A DNA stretch of 64,000 nt from UKL13-3 sp040387195 (GTDB lineage Bacteria > Bacteroidota > Bacteroidia > UKL13-3): the NCBI GenBank assembly GCA_040387195.1, contig JAZKEF010000002.1, positions 124,001-188,000 of the forward strand, read 5' to 3'. A program made the position numbers and the translations under genes. The notes beneath the pieces were generated by a model. That model saw only the letters and a program-made list of their open reading frames with translations, did no database searches and had not been told where the DNA came from. This document shows, one piece after another, positions 43,814-51,254 of the stretch; within the stretch, counting starts at the first letter, position 1; every line of letters starts with the position of its first letter.

Positions 43814-44209
43814 CTAGTCTTCCATCATGGCTTCCCAGTAGGCTTTGCCATAGGATACAAAAACTTCTTCGTTGGCTTTAATTTTTTTGACGGCAACAAT
43901 GTACGGTTTGCCTTTGATGACTTCGTATTTTGCGTTGTTCTTCAACTCGGTAATTTTACTTGGCCCACCGGCATCATTTGCGTAGCGGCCCAATGCCCAT
44001 AATGTGTGTTGTGCATCAACACAATTCCGATCGGTAATATGAAAGAAATATCCTCCTTTGCCTTTCTGGTTTTCATTTCTTCGCAAGCACTCTTTCCAGG
44101 TAACTTTTTCGCCTTCGTATTCACATACAATTTCACCTCTGGTAATGTCGGTGTCGGTAAATAGTCCTTTACCTGCTTTGGGAAGTTTTGATTTTTTTAC
44201 GTACAACAT
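43814..44209 (-). CDS. Small SET-domain protein
   Basis: This 131-residue protein consists of little more than a SET domain, the fold of lysine methyltransferases using SAM: KAGKGLFTDTDITRGEIVCE (11-30), YFFHITDRNCVDA, GRYANDAG (74-81, at the place of the usual RFxNHxC) and EEVFVSYGKAYW (114-125, C-terminal Tyr). The NH of the canonical NHS/C is replaced by ND, so activity and target are uncertain; ribosomal or histone-like proteins are possible targets. It is a single gene. Confidence 0.85.
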   Translation of the reverse strand: MLYVKKSKLPKAGKGLFTDTDITRGEIVCEYEGEKVTWKECLRRNENQKGKGGYFFHITDRNCVDAQHTLWALGRYANDAGGPSKITELKNNAKYEVIKGKPYIVAVKKIKANEEVFVSYGKAYWEAMMED

Positions 44210-44303
44210 ATAGTGCGCGAAGATGCATTATTTCACATTACCGAGTTCAGGTTTTTTACTGTTTATTTGTCGATAACAATCTTACTTTTTATACAACTCT
44301 CCT

Positions 44304-45056
44304 ATGCAAATTGTATCCTATAACGTTAATGGTATCCGCTCCGCTGTGAGTAAAGGTCTTCTGAACTGGATGGAAGAACGCAAGGCCGATGTATACTGTT
44401 TTCAGGAAACCAAAGCCGACAGGTCACAGATTGACCATGCATCATTTGATTTTTTCGGGTACAACAGCTATTGGTTTTCGGCACAGAAAAAAGGATACAG
44501 CGGTGTGGCTATTTTTACCAAACGTACTCCCGACAATGTAGTATATGGTTTTGGTGACCCGGAATTTGATGGCGAAGGGCGAATAGTACGTGCCGATTTT
44601 GGCGATACATCCGTTATCAGCGTATACATTCCCTCGGGCTCGAGTGGTGAGATCCGTCAAGCTTATAAAATGGTATGGCTCGACTATTTTTACAACTATA
44701 TTGAAACACTGAAGCAACAAAAAAAGAAACTCATTATTTGTGGCGATTATAATATTTGCCACCAGCCCATAGATATTCATGATCCGGTGAGCAATAAAAA
44801 CAGCTCCGGCTTTTTACCTGAAGAACGTGAGTGGCTCAGTAAATTTATCGATAATGGTTTTGTGGATACGTTCCGCAAATTTCACCCCGAACCGCATCAG
44901 TACAGCTGGTGGACATTCAGAGCCGGAGCAAGGGAACGAAACAAAGGATGGCGTATTGATTATTGCATGACCACTCCTGATATTGAAGTAAAGGATGCCG
45001 GAATTTTACAACAGGTAAAACACTCCGACCATTGCCCGGTGTGGGTAGAGCTTTAA
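44304..45056 (+). CDS. xth: Exodeoxyribonuclease III
   Basis: This AP endonuclease / 3'-5' exonuclease of base excision repair has 250 residues. Active-site residues follow the ExoIII/APE1 pattern: N7 and N9 (SYNVNG), E35 (CFQETKA), D148 and N150 (CGDYNICH), D219 (WRIDY), D242-H243 (SDHCPV). Its stop overlaps the end of the converging lipoprotein gene by 4 bases. Confidence 0.96.
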   Translation: MQIVSYNVNGIRSAVSKGLLNWMEERKADVYCFQETKADRSQIDHASFDFFGYNSYWFSAQKKGYSGVAIFTKRTPDNVVYGFGDPEFDGEGRIVRADFGDTSVISVYIPSGSSGEIRQAYKMVWLDYFYNYIETLKQQKKKLIICGDYNICHQPIDIHDPVSNKNSSGFLPEEREWLSKFIDNGFVDTFRKFHPEPHQYSWWTFRAGARERNKGWRIDYCMTTPDIEVKDAGILQQVKHSDHCPVWVEL

Positions 45057-45538
45057 AACGGATTCGTGCTTACGTACAAAATTTTCTGCGACTCATTATA
45101 GGAAGTGTAGTAGGATTTGAGCGGGCGTGAAGCCGGCTTTTGGATGGCAGTTCCCGTATTCAGATCAAACACCGATGCGCAGCATCCCTGAAATCCTTTG
45201 CCTGCAACATAACTGCCGCAGTGCAGTCCCGTATAATTACTATCCACGGTTACCTGTGCACATGCATCTTTCGGATTATTTGAGCAGGTTCTGTCGTATG
45301 CAGCAAATCCGCCTTGCGGCAAACGGTATACTACAGTGCCTTTATTGCCTTCGGGAATATACACGTACCCTTGCGGTGATGTTAACGCTATGTATTGAGG
45401 CAGGTTTAAATTCAACTGCGTGGTAAACTGAACAGGAGTGAAAAAATCGGAAGTGTCCGTACTTTTTTCACAGCTCTGGAATACGATGGCTGCCGCTCCT
45501 ACCAATACGATGCTTATGTATATTTTTAACCTGTTCAT
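45053..45538 (-). CDS. Rieske-like lipoprotein lacking the cluster ligands
   Basis: This 161-residue lipoprotein has lipobox IVFQSC with C23. The rest resembles the Rieske-domain fold: YDRTCSNNPKDACAQV, LHCGSY, CCASVFDLNTGTAIQKPASR, PLKSYYTS. Where Rieske proteins carry CxH...CxxH, this protein has C85, C93, C107, C119 and C120 and no His, so a 2Fe-2S cluster of Rieske type is not expected; disulfides or another metal are possible. It is an outer- or inner-membrane-anchored protein of unknown role. Confidence 0.65.
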   Translation of the reverse strand: MNRLKIYISIVLVGAAAIVFQSCEKSTDTSDFFTPVQFTTQLNLNLPQYIALTSPQGYVYIPEGNKGTVVYRLPQGGFAAYDRTCSNNPKDACAQVTVDSNYTGLHCGSYVAGKGFQGCCASVFDLNTGTAIQKPASRPLKSYYTSYNESQKILYVSTNPF

Positions 45539-45568
45539 GCTGCTGTGTCAATAAACGAATACGGAATA

Positions 45569-46420
45569 TTATTCGTACGTATAAAATCCTTTTCCTGTTT
45601 TGCGACCAAAATGTCCTGCATCCACTTTTTGCTGCTGAATGCGGTTGGGCCTGAATTTTCCGTCCTGGTGAAACAGGTTATAAATAGATGAAGTAACCGA
45701 AAAGTTGGTATCCACTCCAATCAGGTCCATCAACCTGAAAGGGCCCATTTTAAATCCGCTGCTTTCCATCAATGCATCAATGGTTGGAATATCGGCCACT
45801 TTCTCTTCGGCAATTTTCAACCCCTCCACATAATAATGGCGGGCCACCCGGTTCACAATAAATCCGGGAGCATCGGCAGCCATCACACAGGTTTTACCCA
45901 TTTGTTCAATCAGTGTTTTACACTGTTGCGCAATGGCGGGATTGGTTTCCACACCCAAAATAATTTCCACCAGTTTCATGATGGGAGCCGGGTTAAAAAA
46001 GTGAATCCCCAGCACCCGTTTAGGATTGGGAATCTTAGCCGCAATTTGGGTTACCGGAATGGAGGATGTATTCGTTGCTAAAATAGCTTCACCACCATTG
46101 ATGGTTGCCAGTTTCTGAAACAGCTGTTGTTTAATATCCAGCTTCTCAATGATGGCTTCAATAATCAAATCCGCTTTCAATTGCTCCACATCTGTGGTAA
46201 ACAGTATGCGACCCAGAATAGCTGTTTTATCTGCCTCGGTCATTTTGCCTTTGGCTACCAGTCCACCCAATCCTTTATCCAAACCGGACTGTGCCTTGTC
46301 CAGCACCTGTTGGTTTAAATCGAACAAAATGGTTTGATAACCTGCTTGTGCAGTAACCTGGGCAATTCCTGCCCCCATAGTTCCCGCTCCGGCAATGCCA
46401 ATGGTAGATATCTGTTGCAT
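45569..46420 (-). CDS. 3-hydroxybutyryl-CoA dehydrogenase family protein
   Basis: NAD-dependent 3-hydroxyacyl-CoA dehydrogenase of 283 residues. The start is ATG 46420, since the frame's earlier codon at 46429 is TTG. Motifs: IGIAGAGTMGAGIAQ (about 5-19), NTSSIPVTQIA, GIHFFNPAPIMKLVEI (catalytic His in HFFNP) and PGFIVNRVA. It acts in short-chain acyl-CoA oxidation or butyrate-type synthesis; no partner genes are adjacent. A -7 box lies only 7 bases before the ATG, so the mRNA may be nearly leaderless. Confidence 0.93.
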   Translation of the reverse strand: MQQISTIGIAGAGTMGAGIAQVTAQAGYQTILFDLNQQVLDKAQSGLDKGLGGLVAKGKMTEADKTAILGRILFTTDVEQLKADLIIEAIIEKLDIKQQLFQKLATINGGEAILATNTSSIPVTQIAAKIPNPKRVLGIHFFNPAPIMKLVEIILGVETNPAIAQQCKTLIEQMGKTCVMAADAPGFIVNRVARHYYVEGLKIAEEKVADIPTIDALMESSGFKMGPFRLMDLIGVDTNFSVTSSIYNLFHQDGKFRPNRIQQQKVDAGHFGRKTGKGFYTYE

Positions 46421-46426
46421 AATGAA

Positions 46427-46434
46427 CAAAGGTA
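46427..46434 (-). promoter_or_regulatory. -7 box very close to the 3-hydroxyacyl-CoA dehydrogenase start
   Basis: The minus strand reads TACCTTTG (TAnnTTTG), ending 7 bases before the ATG at 46420. No -33 element was found at standard spacing. Confidence 0.4.
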
Positions 46435-46464
46435 AGAAATTTTTGGTACTCTATTTAGTTGATG

Positions 46465-46530
46465 GAACAACTCCCGTACACAGTAACAGCAAACCTAAAA
46501 CGGCCAACCGCAAACAAAATGACCGCCTCA
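46465..46530. repeat. Short word-like repeat block
   Basis: Contains ACAGTAACAGCAAACC, AAAACGGCCAACCGC and AACCGCAAACAAAATGACC. These share words with the blocks at 15.9-16.1 and 47.4-47.5 kb. No gene. Confidence 0.4.
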
Positions 46531-46556
46531 ATTGCTCTTATTATGGAATTTAGGGT

Positions 46557-46564
46557 TAAATTTG
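46557..46564 (+). promoter_or_regulatory. -7 box for the IscA-type gene
   Basis: TAAATTTG matches TAnnTTTG exactly, 20 bases before the ATG at 46585. A TTG at 46532-46534 is 22 bases upstream of the box, slightly far for a -33 element. Confidence 0.5.
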
Positions 46565-46584
46565 CATCCTAAATCATCTTACAT

Positions 46585-46911
46585 ATGATTACCGTAACAG
46601 AAAAAGCAAAAACAAGAATAAAAGACTTAAAAGTAGAGTCGAACTATACCGAAGACTATTTTTTACGTGTAGGCGTGGATAGCGGAGGGTGTTCGGGACT
46701 TTCGTACAAGCTCGACTTTGATAATGAGGTGAAAGCCGGTGACGAAATAATGGAATTTGATGGCGTTAAGGTGGTTACAGATAAAAGAAGCGTATTGTAC
46801 CTTTTCGGGACCGAATTGGACTTTACCGATGGCTTAAATGGAAAAGGCTTCGCTTTCAACAATCCGAATGCTACGCGAACATGCAGCTGTGGCGAGAGTT
46901 TCGCGGTTTAA
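46585..46911 (+). CDS. IscA/SufA/ErpA-type iron-sulfur carrier protein
   Basis: A-type carrier of 108 residues that hands Fe-S clusters or iron to target enzymes. It has the three invariant cysteines: C36 (GVDSGGCSGLSY) and C100, C102 (TCSCGESFAV, C-terminal). Whether it is the IscA, SufA or ErpA type cannot be decided; no suf or isc genes are adjacent. The rpsT gene follows with its own promoter. Confidence 0.95.
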   Translation: MITVTEKAKTRIKDLKVESNYTEDYFLRVGVDSGGCSGLSYKLDFDNEVKAGDEIMEFDGVKVVTDKRSVLYLFGTELDFTDGLNGKGFAFNNPNATRTCSCGESFAV

Positions 46912-46932
46912 GGATTTTTTTTGTTGAAAACT

Positions 46933-46961
46933 TTGATTTTGAATTCCTAATCCTATATTTG
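46933..46961 (+). promoter_or_regulatory. Promoter of rpsT
   Basis: TTG at 46933-46935 and TATATTTG at 46954-46961 are separated by 18 bases, a good Bacteroidota promoter. The ATG of rpsT is 32 bases past the -7 box. Confidence 0.75.
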
Positions 46962-46993
46962 CAGTCCTTTTTTAAAAGAATAATAGTAGAGCA

Positions 46994-47332
46994 ATGGCAA
47001 ACCATAAATCAGCAGAAAAAAGAATTCGCAGTACTGCAACCAAACGTTTAAGAAACAGATACCAGGCGAAAAGTACCCGTACAGTGGTAAAAACACTTCG
47101 TGCAACAGAAGATAAAGCAGAAGCTGAATCACTTTTCAAAAAAGTTTCGTCAATGTTGGATAAACTTGCTAAGAAAAACGTTATTCACAAGAAAAAAGCA
47201 TCTAACCAAAAATCTAAATTGGCTAAGGTGGTAAACAAAATCGGAAAAGCTACAACTGAAGCAGCTCCTAAAAAAGCAGCTAAGAAAGCAGCTCCTAAAA
47301 AAGCCGGTGCTAAGAAAGCCGCTAAAAAATAA
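46994..47332 (+). CDS. rpsT: 30S ribosomal protein S20 with lysine/alanine-rich tail
   Basis: The first ~85 residues are S20 (MANHKSAEKRIRSTATKRLR, HKKKASNQKSKLAKVVNKIG), which binds 16S rRNA early in small-subunit assembly. The usual protein ends near there; this one adds about 25 residues of APKKAAKK-type repeats, like histone H1 tails. The tail DNA is repetitive (GCTAAGAAAGC, CCTAAAAAAGC), which fits expansion by slippage. It has its own promoter upstream and a terminator 30 bases downstream. Confidence 0.96.
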   Translation: MANHKSAEKRIRSTATKRLRNRYQAKSTRTVVKTLRATEDKAEAESLFKKVSSMLDKLAKKNVIHKKKASNQKSKLAKVVNKIGKATTEAAPKKAAKKAAPKKAGAKKAAKK

Positions 47333-47361
47333 TAATCTAACTTATTAGATATACCATATTG

Positions 47362-47392
47362 AGTCCTGTTCCTTGCGGAACGGGACTTTTTT
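47362..47392 (+). terminator. Intrinsic terminator of rpsT
   Basis: AGTCCTGTTCC pairs with GGAACGGGACT (one wobble) around TTGC and is followed by TTTTTT. Confidence 0.9.
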
Positions 47393-47419
47393 ATGCAAAA
47401 AACTGAACCGCAGAACCGC

Positions 47420-47522
47420 AAAATACTGAATGTAAAATGTAAAAGGATAGCCTTTAACTTTATTAAACTTTAATGGTTTTTGGTTGGATCCCCTCCTTCT
47501 GCGGTTTTACATTCAGTATTTT
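47420..47522. repeat. 18-bp exact inverted repeat in word-like sequence
   Basis: AAAATACTGAATGTAAAA at 47420-47437 and its exact complement at 47505-47522 are 67 bases apart. Both arms are flanked by AACCGCA words (AACCGCAGAACCGCA left, TGCGGTT right). It lies between the rpsT terminator and the 3' end of aat. Confidence 0.8.
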
Positions 47523-47554
47523 ACATTTTGCGGTTACACCTGCGGATAGTCCTG

Positions 47555-48124
47555 TTATTGCAGTGCCTTCAGCAATAACTCAAGGTATTCCTCCTGCGGA
47601 ATTTCAATTCCTCCAAGGGTTTGCAGGTGCTCGGTCAGGTATTGGGTATCCAACAATTCCATATGGTGCAGCTTCATCCATTCCACTAAATACACCAGCG
47701 CCACTTTGGAAGCATCACGTTCCAGGTGAAACATGCTTTCTCCAAAAAAGGCCTTACCCATGGCTACACCATACAAGCCTCCCACCAAATCTCCGTTTGC
47801 ATTGCGCACCTCAAAACTATGGGCATAACCCAACTTGTGCAGTTCGGTATATATTTCAATAATTTCTTCGCTAATCCAACGTTCCCTGCGGTTGGCACAT
47901 AAACGCATCACCTTTTCAAACTCCCGGTCGATGCTGATCACAAATTTTCCGGAACGCAGGGTTTGTTGCAATGACTTGCTGATCTTTAAACCTTCCAGCG
48001 GAATAATACCTCGCATACGCGGTTCATACCAATAAATAAGATCATGATCGTCACTATCGGCCATGGGGAAAATGCCCATGGTATATCCATGTAAAACCTG
48101 CTGTGCGGTAAGCTGTGAAGCCAT
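47555..48124 (-). CDS. aat: Leucyl/phenylalanyl-tRNA-protein transferase
   Basis: Adds Leu or Phe to N-terminal Arg/Lys of proteins, marking them for Clp degradation. Family motifs: YTMGIFPMAD (14-23), YWYEPRMRGIIPLE (31-44), TYxxLHxxGYAHSFE region (YTELHKLGYAHSFEV) and GGLYGVAMGKAFFGESMF. At 189 residues it is shorter than the E. coli enzyme (234), mainly at the N-terminus. Its ATG shares a base with the stop of the BrkB-family gene. Confidence 0.95.
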   Translation of the reverse strand: MASQLTAQQVLHGYTMGIFPMADSDDHDLIYWYEPRMRGIIPLEGLKISKSLQQTLRSGKFVISIDREFEKVMRLCANRRERWISEEIIEIYTELHKLGYAHSFEVRNANGDLVGGLYGVAMGKAFFGESMFHLERDASKVALVYLVEWMKLHHMELLDTQYLTEHLQTLGGIEIPQEEYLELLLKALQ

Positions 48125-49455
48125 TAAATATCTGCAATATGTTTGTTGGATGGAGACTTATACATGGCATCCTCCATTTCGTTATAGAGCGTTTTAATTT
48201 TCAGGTATTCCTCCGAAGTGCGGATGCCGCGTTTCAATTCGCCCAACCCTTCCAGGCGACCGATCACAAAACCTATAGTGAGTTTGGAAATATCGATGGC
48301 TGGAGTGAAAATGCCTTCTTTCAGTTTTGGATCGATTGATTCAACAATCATTCCGGCCCGGATTAAATGATCAGCCACCGAGCGGCACATGGGTGCGGGA
48401 ATATCCAGCTTATCAGAAATGTCGGCCAGTGTCGGAGCCTTGTCGCCATTCTTAAAACACTTTACAATTAAATGAATGATGTGCAAATGATAAAGCATGC
48501 GCTGTTCATGACTGATATGCAATGTTTTTTGCTGCCCTTCGAAGTGTTTTACATTTTGAATGGAGTAGGAGATTTCGGCTCCTATTAACACAATGGTCCA
48601 GCTGAAATACAGCCAGGTAATAAACAATGGAATAGATGCAAAACTTCCATAGATAGCATTGGACCGGGTAACGCCAACCTGAAACTCAATATACCCCCAT
48701 TGGAACAATTGAAAAACCGTACCTGCAATAATACCGGCTAGCATTGCCGATTTAACTCTGACACGCGTATTGGGCATGACCATGTATACCAGAAAAAACA
48801 ACACCCATGTGCTTAAAAAGGGAACAAACTTAATGGAGATGATGATGAGCTGCTTGACAGTATTTCCCAATACGGAAAGCGTTTCGGCCAGGTTCTGAAT
48901 TTCGGTGGAGATAAAAATATTCACACTGCCCGTTAAAATGATAAACACCGGAGCCACTACCATAATGGATAAATAATCGGTGAACTTACGCGACCAGGAA
49001 CGTGCCCTATGTACATACCAGATGGAGTTCAATGCATCTTCAATATTGCCCAGCACCTGCACCACCGACCAGATGAGCAACATAAAACCAAAACCCGCAA
49101 CCCAACCACCGCTTGTATTCTGCAGCATATTGTGGGAGTAGTTTAACAGGTTATCGCGCACTTCTGGTTGTCCTTCAAATGCTTTTGATAGTTGTTCCCT
49201 GATAAACGTTTCCAAGCCAAAACCCTGAGCAATACCAAAGATCATGGCAATAACGGGAACGATGGAGAGTAAGGTGTAATAAGTAAGTGCGGAGGAACGC
49301 AGGATGAGTTGTTTCTCATTAAAATCTTTGACACCCAACAACACGATGCGCAGAATTTTGATGAACCAGCGTTGCCAGCGCGGAAATTTATCCAGCTTCA
49401 CATGCCAGATATCGCTCGCAAAAAACTCTTTACCCTTTTTAACAGAATACTTCAT
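48124..49455 (-). CDS. YihY/BrkB-family membrane protein with C-terminal winged-helix-like domain
   Basis: This 443-residue protein has six predicted membrane spans between about 35 and 305 (SALTYYTLLSIVPVIAMIFG, WVAGFGFMLLIWSVVQVLG, FLSTWVLFFLVYMVMPNT, FITWLYFSWTIVLIGAEISY). Formerly called RNase BN, the family has no proven nuclease role. Residues about 330-415 form a soluble winged-helix-like tail (MLYHLHIIHLIVKCF, PTLADISDKLDIPAPMCRSV), which resembles Rrf2-type DNA-binding domains and may be a sensor. It is translationally coupled to aat. Confidence 0.85.
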   Translation of the reverse strand: MKYSVKKGKEFFASDIWHVKLDKFPRWQRWFIKILRIVLLGVKDFNEKQLILRSSALTYYTLLSIVPVIAMIFGIAQGFGLETFIREQLSKAFEGQPEVRDNLLNYSHNMLQNTSGGWVAGFGFMLLIWSVVQVLGNIEDALNSIWYVHRARSWSRKFTDYLSIMVVAPVFIILTGSVNIFISTEIQNLAETLSVLGNTVKQLIIISIKFVPFLSTWVLFFLVYMVMPNTRVRVKSAMLAGIIAGTVFQLFQWGYIEFQVGVTRSNAIYGSFASIPLFITWLYFSWTIVLIGAEISYSIQNVKHFEGQQKTLHISHEQRMLYHLHIIHLIVKCFKNGDKAPTLADISDKLDIPAPMCRSVADHLIRAGMIVESIDPKLKEGIFTPAIDISKLTIGFVIGRLEGLGELKRGIRTSEEYLKIKTLYNEMEDAMYKSPSNKHIADI

Positions 49456-49530
49456 ACGTTTTCTTTATGTCACCAAAGGTAGTATGTTTCATACAAAGTA
49501 AGGAACATGGTCGCGGGGAGAGTCGGTGGT

Positions 49531-49607
49531 CGGTAGTCCGCAGTCAGTGGCGAGAAGTCTTACGTTATTTTCCTTCAATACTATGGACCATGGACTGCCG
49601 ACTACGG
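49531..49607. repeat. Imperfect inverted word-like repeat
   Basis: CGGTAGTCCGCAGTCAGTGG (49531-49550) and CCATGGACTGCCGACTACGG (49588-49607) are complementary at 16 of 20 positions. The surrounding sequence repeats GGTCGGTAGTCCG and GGACCATGGACTG words. It lies in the gene-free stretch 49456-49661. Confidence 0.6.
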
Positions 49608-49661
49608 ACCTCACTTACGACAATACTTTATGAATGCAACAAACGAAAAGAAGATTGCTGA

Positions 49662-50003
49662 TTAAAAAACCTGCCACCATTTTTTATCAATGGCTACATA
49701 TACTCCATCCTCACGTGTTTCGGTGGAATAGGTTTGCACGTAATCGCCCTGTACACCTCTTCCTGTTTTTACATTAAAACGGTAACGGTGAACGGGACAT
49801 ACCAGCATATTGTCTTCACAATATCCTCCCATGCCAAACCGAGCACCGGCATGAGGACAGCGGTCCTCGAGGGCAAAATATCCTTCTTCGGTTCGGGTTA
49901 AACACAACCGTTTTCCTTCAATATCAATAGACCTTGCACTGTTTACACGTTGCGGTTCGGCACCATGCTTTTTAAAATCGTATACTTTATACCAGCGTTG
50001 CAT
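49662..50003 (-). CDS. Rieske-type [2Fe-2S] ferredoxin
   Basis: A soluble 113-residue Rieske protein. Cluster ligands are C49 and H51 (CPHAGARFG) and C69 and H72 (CPVHRYRF). There is no membrane anchor, so it is the small ferredoxin type (electron carrier or part of an oxygenase/reductase) rather than a bc1-type subunit. It follows the exported protein gene by 1 base and may share its transcript, though no functional link is apparent. Confidence 0.92.
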   Translation of the reverse strand: MQRWYKVYDFKKHGAEPQRVNSARSIDIEGKRLCLTRTEEGYFALEDRCPHAGARFGMGGYCEDNMLVCPVHRYRFNVKTGRGVQGDYVQTYSTETREDGVYVAIDKKWWQVF

Positions 50004-50004
50004 A

Positions 50005-50736
50005 TTACTTGAATTTTAAACTCGTATCAAAGCATGAATAATAATTTTGAGGAGATAGCTTCACGATACTTACATCATCGATATAATAATATGCTGTATT
50101 CCTGTGTTCCTTCCGTTGGGGCAGATACACATTTGCGCATACAGGGTATTTTAACATTCCTTTTAAACATCCGATGGTCAGGTATTGTTCGCCACCTTTT
50201 GCTTTATAAATAGCCTGCAGTTTCATCCACCTCAATGCATCCCCTTCTGCAGGCTCTATGCTATCCACAAGCTGTGCGGGATATTCCAGCAATTCATCAT
50301 GTGTTGCCCTCACCGCTTCATTGGAAAGATACATTCCCATTCCATTGCTTCCATACATTGAGTAGGACGCTAAACGATAAAACAACGTAAGGCAATAAGT
50401 TGAATCTTTAACCATTGGAAGCAAAAGTTTTGTTTGCAGGTATTCAGAATAATTGCCGGTTGTATTCACATACATTGCCAGACCCATATATGCTTTTCCC
50501 GCATGTGCTTCAGCTACTCCGGCTGCATTGTTGGGGACATTGGTTAGTGGCCCGCCACAAGTATTAAAATAATCGGGTGTGGCCAAAGTCGGACTATACC
50601 ACCCAGTTACGATACTTGAGTCATTAGGCTGCATAAATACATTCGGGCAATGTTCATATTTCTCAAAACCCGGATTGGGCACAATGTTTTGTGCGGTTGT
50701 TTCCACCGCCAGCATAAGCAACAGCACAACCCTCAT
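50005..50736 (-). CDS. Exported protein resembling the N-terminal module of OmpA-family proteins
   Basis: The start is ATG 50736 (MRVVLLLMLAVETTAQ, signal peptide); 243 residues. The mature start NIVPNPGFEKYEHCP, then GWYSPTLATPDYFNTCGG, GKAYMGLAMYV and YYIDDVSIVKL match the carbohydrate-binding-like beta-sandwich often found in front of OmpA domains in this phylum. Here no OmpA peptidoglycan-binding domain follows; the protein stops. It overlaps the lipoprotein gene by one base (TGATG). Confidence 0.7.
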   Translation of the reverse strand: MRVVLLLMLAVETTAQNIVPNPGFEKYEHCPNVFMQPNDSSIVTGWYSPTLATPDYFNTCGGPLTNVPNNAAGVAEAHAGKAYMGLAMYVNTTGNYSEYLQTKLLLPMVKDSTYCLTLFYRLASYSMYGSNGMGMYLSNEAVRATHDELLEYPAQLVDSIEPAEGDALRWMKLQAIYKAKGGEQYLTIGCLKGMLKYPVCANVYLPQRKEHRNTAYYYIDDVSIVKLSPQNYYSCFDTSLKFK

Positions 50737-51176
50737 CAATTGCGAATCGGTGTCAAAATTAACTTCATCTGAATCGTAGTCTGGTCCTGTTTGAGCAATA
50801 ACACAAGACTATCCTCCTGCAGTTTTTCCACGGGTACGATCTTCTCCTTTTGTTCTTTCCCTTTTCCGGAAATGAACCTTATGTTATTACCGGCAAGCTC
50901 CCATTCACCTTCGGCATTGGCAGCTGCATTGCCTGTAAGATATGTTCCGTTATCCCTGAATTCGTAAATGTTTTTCATCATCACATCCCTGAGGATAATT
51001 TCTGTACGCTCCTGCAAATTGCCCTGCATGGTATCACTTTGCAAAGTCGCTTCTTTTTCATTGATAAATACCACATCGCTCACCTGCCAGCGCTTACACA
51101 GCATTTGCTCTTTTGCATTGTTGCAGGAGACAAGCATAAACAGCGATCCTACAAGGGTTGTAAATAAAAACTTCAT
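50736..51176 (-). CDS. Lipocalin-like lipoprotein
   Basis: This 146-residue lipoprotein has lipobox LVSC (C18). The mature part (LCKRWQVSDVVFI, YEFRDNGTYLTGNAA, GEWELAGNNIRF) is the pattern of small lipocalin-like domains of Bacteroidota lipoproteins. Ligand unknown. First gene of the transcript continuing with the OmpA-module-like protein and the Rieske ferredoxin. Confidence 0.75.
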   Translation of the reverse strand: MKFLFTTLVGSLFMLVSCNNAKEQMLCKRWQVSDVVFINEKEATLQSDTMQGNLQERTEIILRDVMMKNIYEFRDNGTYLTGNAAANAEGEWELAGNNIRFISGKGKEQKEKIVPVEKLQEDSLVLLLKQDQTTIQMKLILTPIRN

Positions 51177-51254
51177 GTGCCTTCCCGTAAAATTTGAGAT
51201 AAATCTAACATAAAAATTTATTTTCGCGCACTATTCAATTATAAACCACTCATA

